Origin: Acidobacteriota bacterium
GTDB lineage: Bacteria; Acidobacteriota; Thermoanaerobaculia; Gp7-AA8
NCBI GenBank assembly: GCA_003222375.1
Contig: QHVX01000422.1
Location: forward strand, 1-6,878
Reading direction: 5' to 3'
DNA length: 6,878 bases
Below are positions 5,833 to 6,878 of the stretch, piece after piece; positions within the stretch are counted from its first letter, which is position 1, and every line of letters begins with the position of its first letter. Under the pieces are notes generated by a model that was not told the DNA's origin, searched no databases, and worked only from the letters and a program-made list of their open reading frames with translations. The translations under genes and the position numbers were made by a program.

Positions 5833-6576
5833 ATGTCGAAAATTGAATTCTCTCTCGACGCGAACGCCTATCGCATCACGCTCAACGATCCGCCGTTGCA
5901 CATTCTCGACATCGCGATGCTCGAGGAGCTGCGCGACGCGCTCGGCAAAGTAAACAACGATCGGCACTGCCTGATCATCACAGCGTCCGGCGAGAAATCT
6001 TTCTCCGCCGGCGCGAGCGTCCAGGACCACCTCGGCGATCGCGCCGTAATGATGCTGCGCCAATTTCACGGATGCTTCCGAATTCTCGCCAAGCTCGATC
6101 TTGTGACCGTCGCGCTCGTGAAAGGCGCGGCGCTCGGCGGCGGATGCGAGCTCGCGCTGGCGTGCGATTTCATCCTGGCCTCCGACCGCGCCCGCTTCGG
6201 TCAGCCCGAGATCAACCTCGGCGTTTTTCCACCGGTCGCGGCATATCAACTCTCGCGTCAGATGCCGCCGCGAAAGGGTCTCGAGCTTTTGCTGACCGGC
6301 GAAGTCGTCGACGCGAATGGAATTGCCAACGCGATCTTTCCGGCCGCGGAATTCGATCGACGCGCCGACGAGTGGATGCAGCGGTTGTACAAGCAGAGTG
6401 CGTCGTCTCTCCGGTTTGCCAAGCGCGCGTTCCGGCTCGCGCAGAATGCGGACTTCGATGAACGACTGGCGGCCGTCGAGCGGCTCTATCTCGAGGAGCT
6501 AATGAAGACGCAGGACGCCACCGAGGGGCTGAACGCGTTCATTGAGAAGCGGAAGCCGCTTTGGCGCGGACGGTAG
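5833..6576 (+). CDS. Enoyl-CoA hydratase/isomerase family (crotonase fold), dienoyl-CoA hydratase-like
   Basis: An intact 247-residue crotonase, which adds water to (or isomerises) an enoyl-CoA thioester in the cytoplasm. Oxyanion-hole and substrate motifs are FSAGAS (57-62) and GAALGGGCELALACD (98-112). Both acid/base glutamates expected of hydratases are present, E106 in GGGCEL and E126 in FGQPEINLG. The loop after PEI is VFPPVAAYQL instead of the usual IPGAGGTQRL, and the N-terminus has NDPPLHILDIAML. Both recall cyclohexa-1,5-diene-1-carbonyl-CoA hydratase-like members rather than the fatty-acid beta-oxidation type; that is a resemblance from memory, and the substrate cannot be fixed here. 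The start is the ATG at 5833, 10 nt after the propeller stop and without a clear Shine-Dalgarno sequence. No other acyl-CoA genes are nearby. The 3' end (TAG 6574-6576) overlaps the convergent TPR gene by 38 nt. Confidence 0.92.
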   Translation: MSKIEFSLDANAYRITLNDPPLHILDIAMLEELRDALGKVNNDRHCLIITASGEKSFSAGASVQDHLGDRAVMMLRQFHGCFRILAKLDLVTVALVKGAALGGGCELALACDFILASDRARFGQPEINLGVFPPVAAYQLSRQMPPRKGLELLLTGEVVDANGIANAIFPAAEFDRRADEWMQRLYKQSASSLRFAKRAFRLAQNADFDERLAAVERLYLEELMKTQDATEGLNAFIEKRKPLWRGR

Positions 6577-6878
6577 CCATCACCTGTTTGAATCGCGGAT
6601 CGCGGCGAACGGACGCGTACAGCGGATCGCCGACGACATAGCACATGCGGGTGTCGCGCTCCTCCGCGCCCATTTGTAGCCATTCCAGGACTTTGTCGTT
6701 CATTCCGGCGTGGGCGTAGCAGCGCGCGACCCAGATCGCACCCATGTACGTCTTCGGGCGAGCAGCGATGATTGCCTCAGCTCCGTGTCGCATCGCGTCG
6801 CGGTAGTCACCTTGCATTGCATCGGCGACGTCAGGGCGGCCGAGCGAAGCGAAACTCGCCTTCGCCTGTTTTAGCGCC
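6539..6878 (-). CDS. TPR-containing protein, C-terminal end (runs off right edge)
   Basis: The reading frame is open from the right edge to a TGA at 6539-6541, giving about 112 residues of a longer protein. It reads ALKQAKASFASLGRPDVADA, then YRDAMRHGAEAIIAARP, MGAIWVARCYAHAGMNDKVLEWL and ends with GDPLYASVRRDPRFKQVM. The helix-turn-helix pattern with small residues at the A/G positions is TPR-like. The final '(V)DPLF..(L)R.DPRF..(L)' motif is a common end of TPR regions attached to bacterial serine/threonine kinases, adenylate cyclases or winged-helix/TolB regulators. The N-terminal partner domain is outside the window, so the function is unknown. The gene converges on the crotonase gene and overlaps its last 38 nt. 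Confidence 0.72.
   Translation of the reverse strand, partial: ALKQAKASFASLGRPDVADAMQGDYRDAMRHGAEAIIAARPKTYMGAIWVARCYAHAGMNDKVLEWLQMGAEERDTRMCYVVGDPLYASVRRDPRFKQVMATVRAKAASASQ

Overview
Origin and composition. This is a GC-rich bacterial window with compact gene packing, weak or absent Shine-Dalgarno sequences, and GTG/TTG starts beside ATG. Gas-vesicle accessory genes, a YceI protein, a large secreted beta-propeller and the C-terminal tail of a TPR protein suggest an environmental Gram-negative lineage, perhaps Acidobacteriota or a relative. That placement is inference from gene content; there is no rRNA or other marker to confirm it.

Layout. Minus strand, positions 1734 down to 1: a gas-vesicle operon fragment with a GvpF/GvpL-family gene, gvpG, and the first 181 codons of an ArsA/GET3-type ATPase that runs off the left edge. 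Plus strand, 1778-5822: a collinear block of three genes, all broken. The first is a mutY adenine DNA glycosylase relic with an amber stop and a frameshifting deletion. It runs in frame, without a stop, into a yceI gene that has a 1-nt frameshift. A large LVIVD-type beta-propeller gene, also with a 1-nt frameshift, overlaps the end of yceI by 4 nt. Plus strand, 5833-6576: an intact crotonase-fold enoyl-CoA hydratase/isomerase resembling dienoyl-CoA hydratases. Minus strand, right edge down to 6539: the C-terminus of a TPR protein, overlapping the crotonase gene tail to tail.

Most unusual signal. Four compact arrays of 7- or 8-nt units lie in the left 2.5 kb. Two are inverted arrays that fold into hairpins of about 31 bp and flank gvpG: one sits between gvpF/L and gvpG, the other between gvpG and the ArsA gene. 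The second hairpin supplies the gvpG stop codon and the ATPase start codon with about 20 N-terminal residues. Two further four-copy heptamer arrays lie inside coding sequence, in the ATPase and in the mutY relic. The mutY array shares the core GTTSTCR with the gvp octamer hairpin. This looks like a mobile or self-expanding short-repeat family similar in style to cyanobacterial STRRs.

The gvp genes and the crotonase are intact, while four lesions cluster in mutY-yceI-propeller. Real gene decay, or base errors in a metagenomic assembly, could both explain this; the roughly 41-nt mutY deletion and the mutY-yceI fusion are harder to explain as sequencing error.
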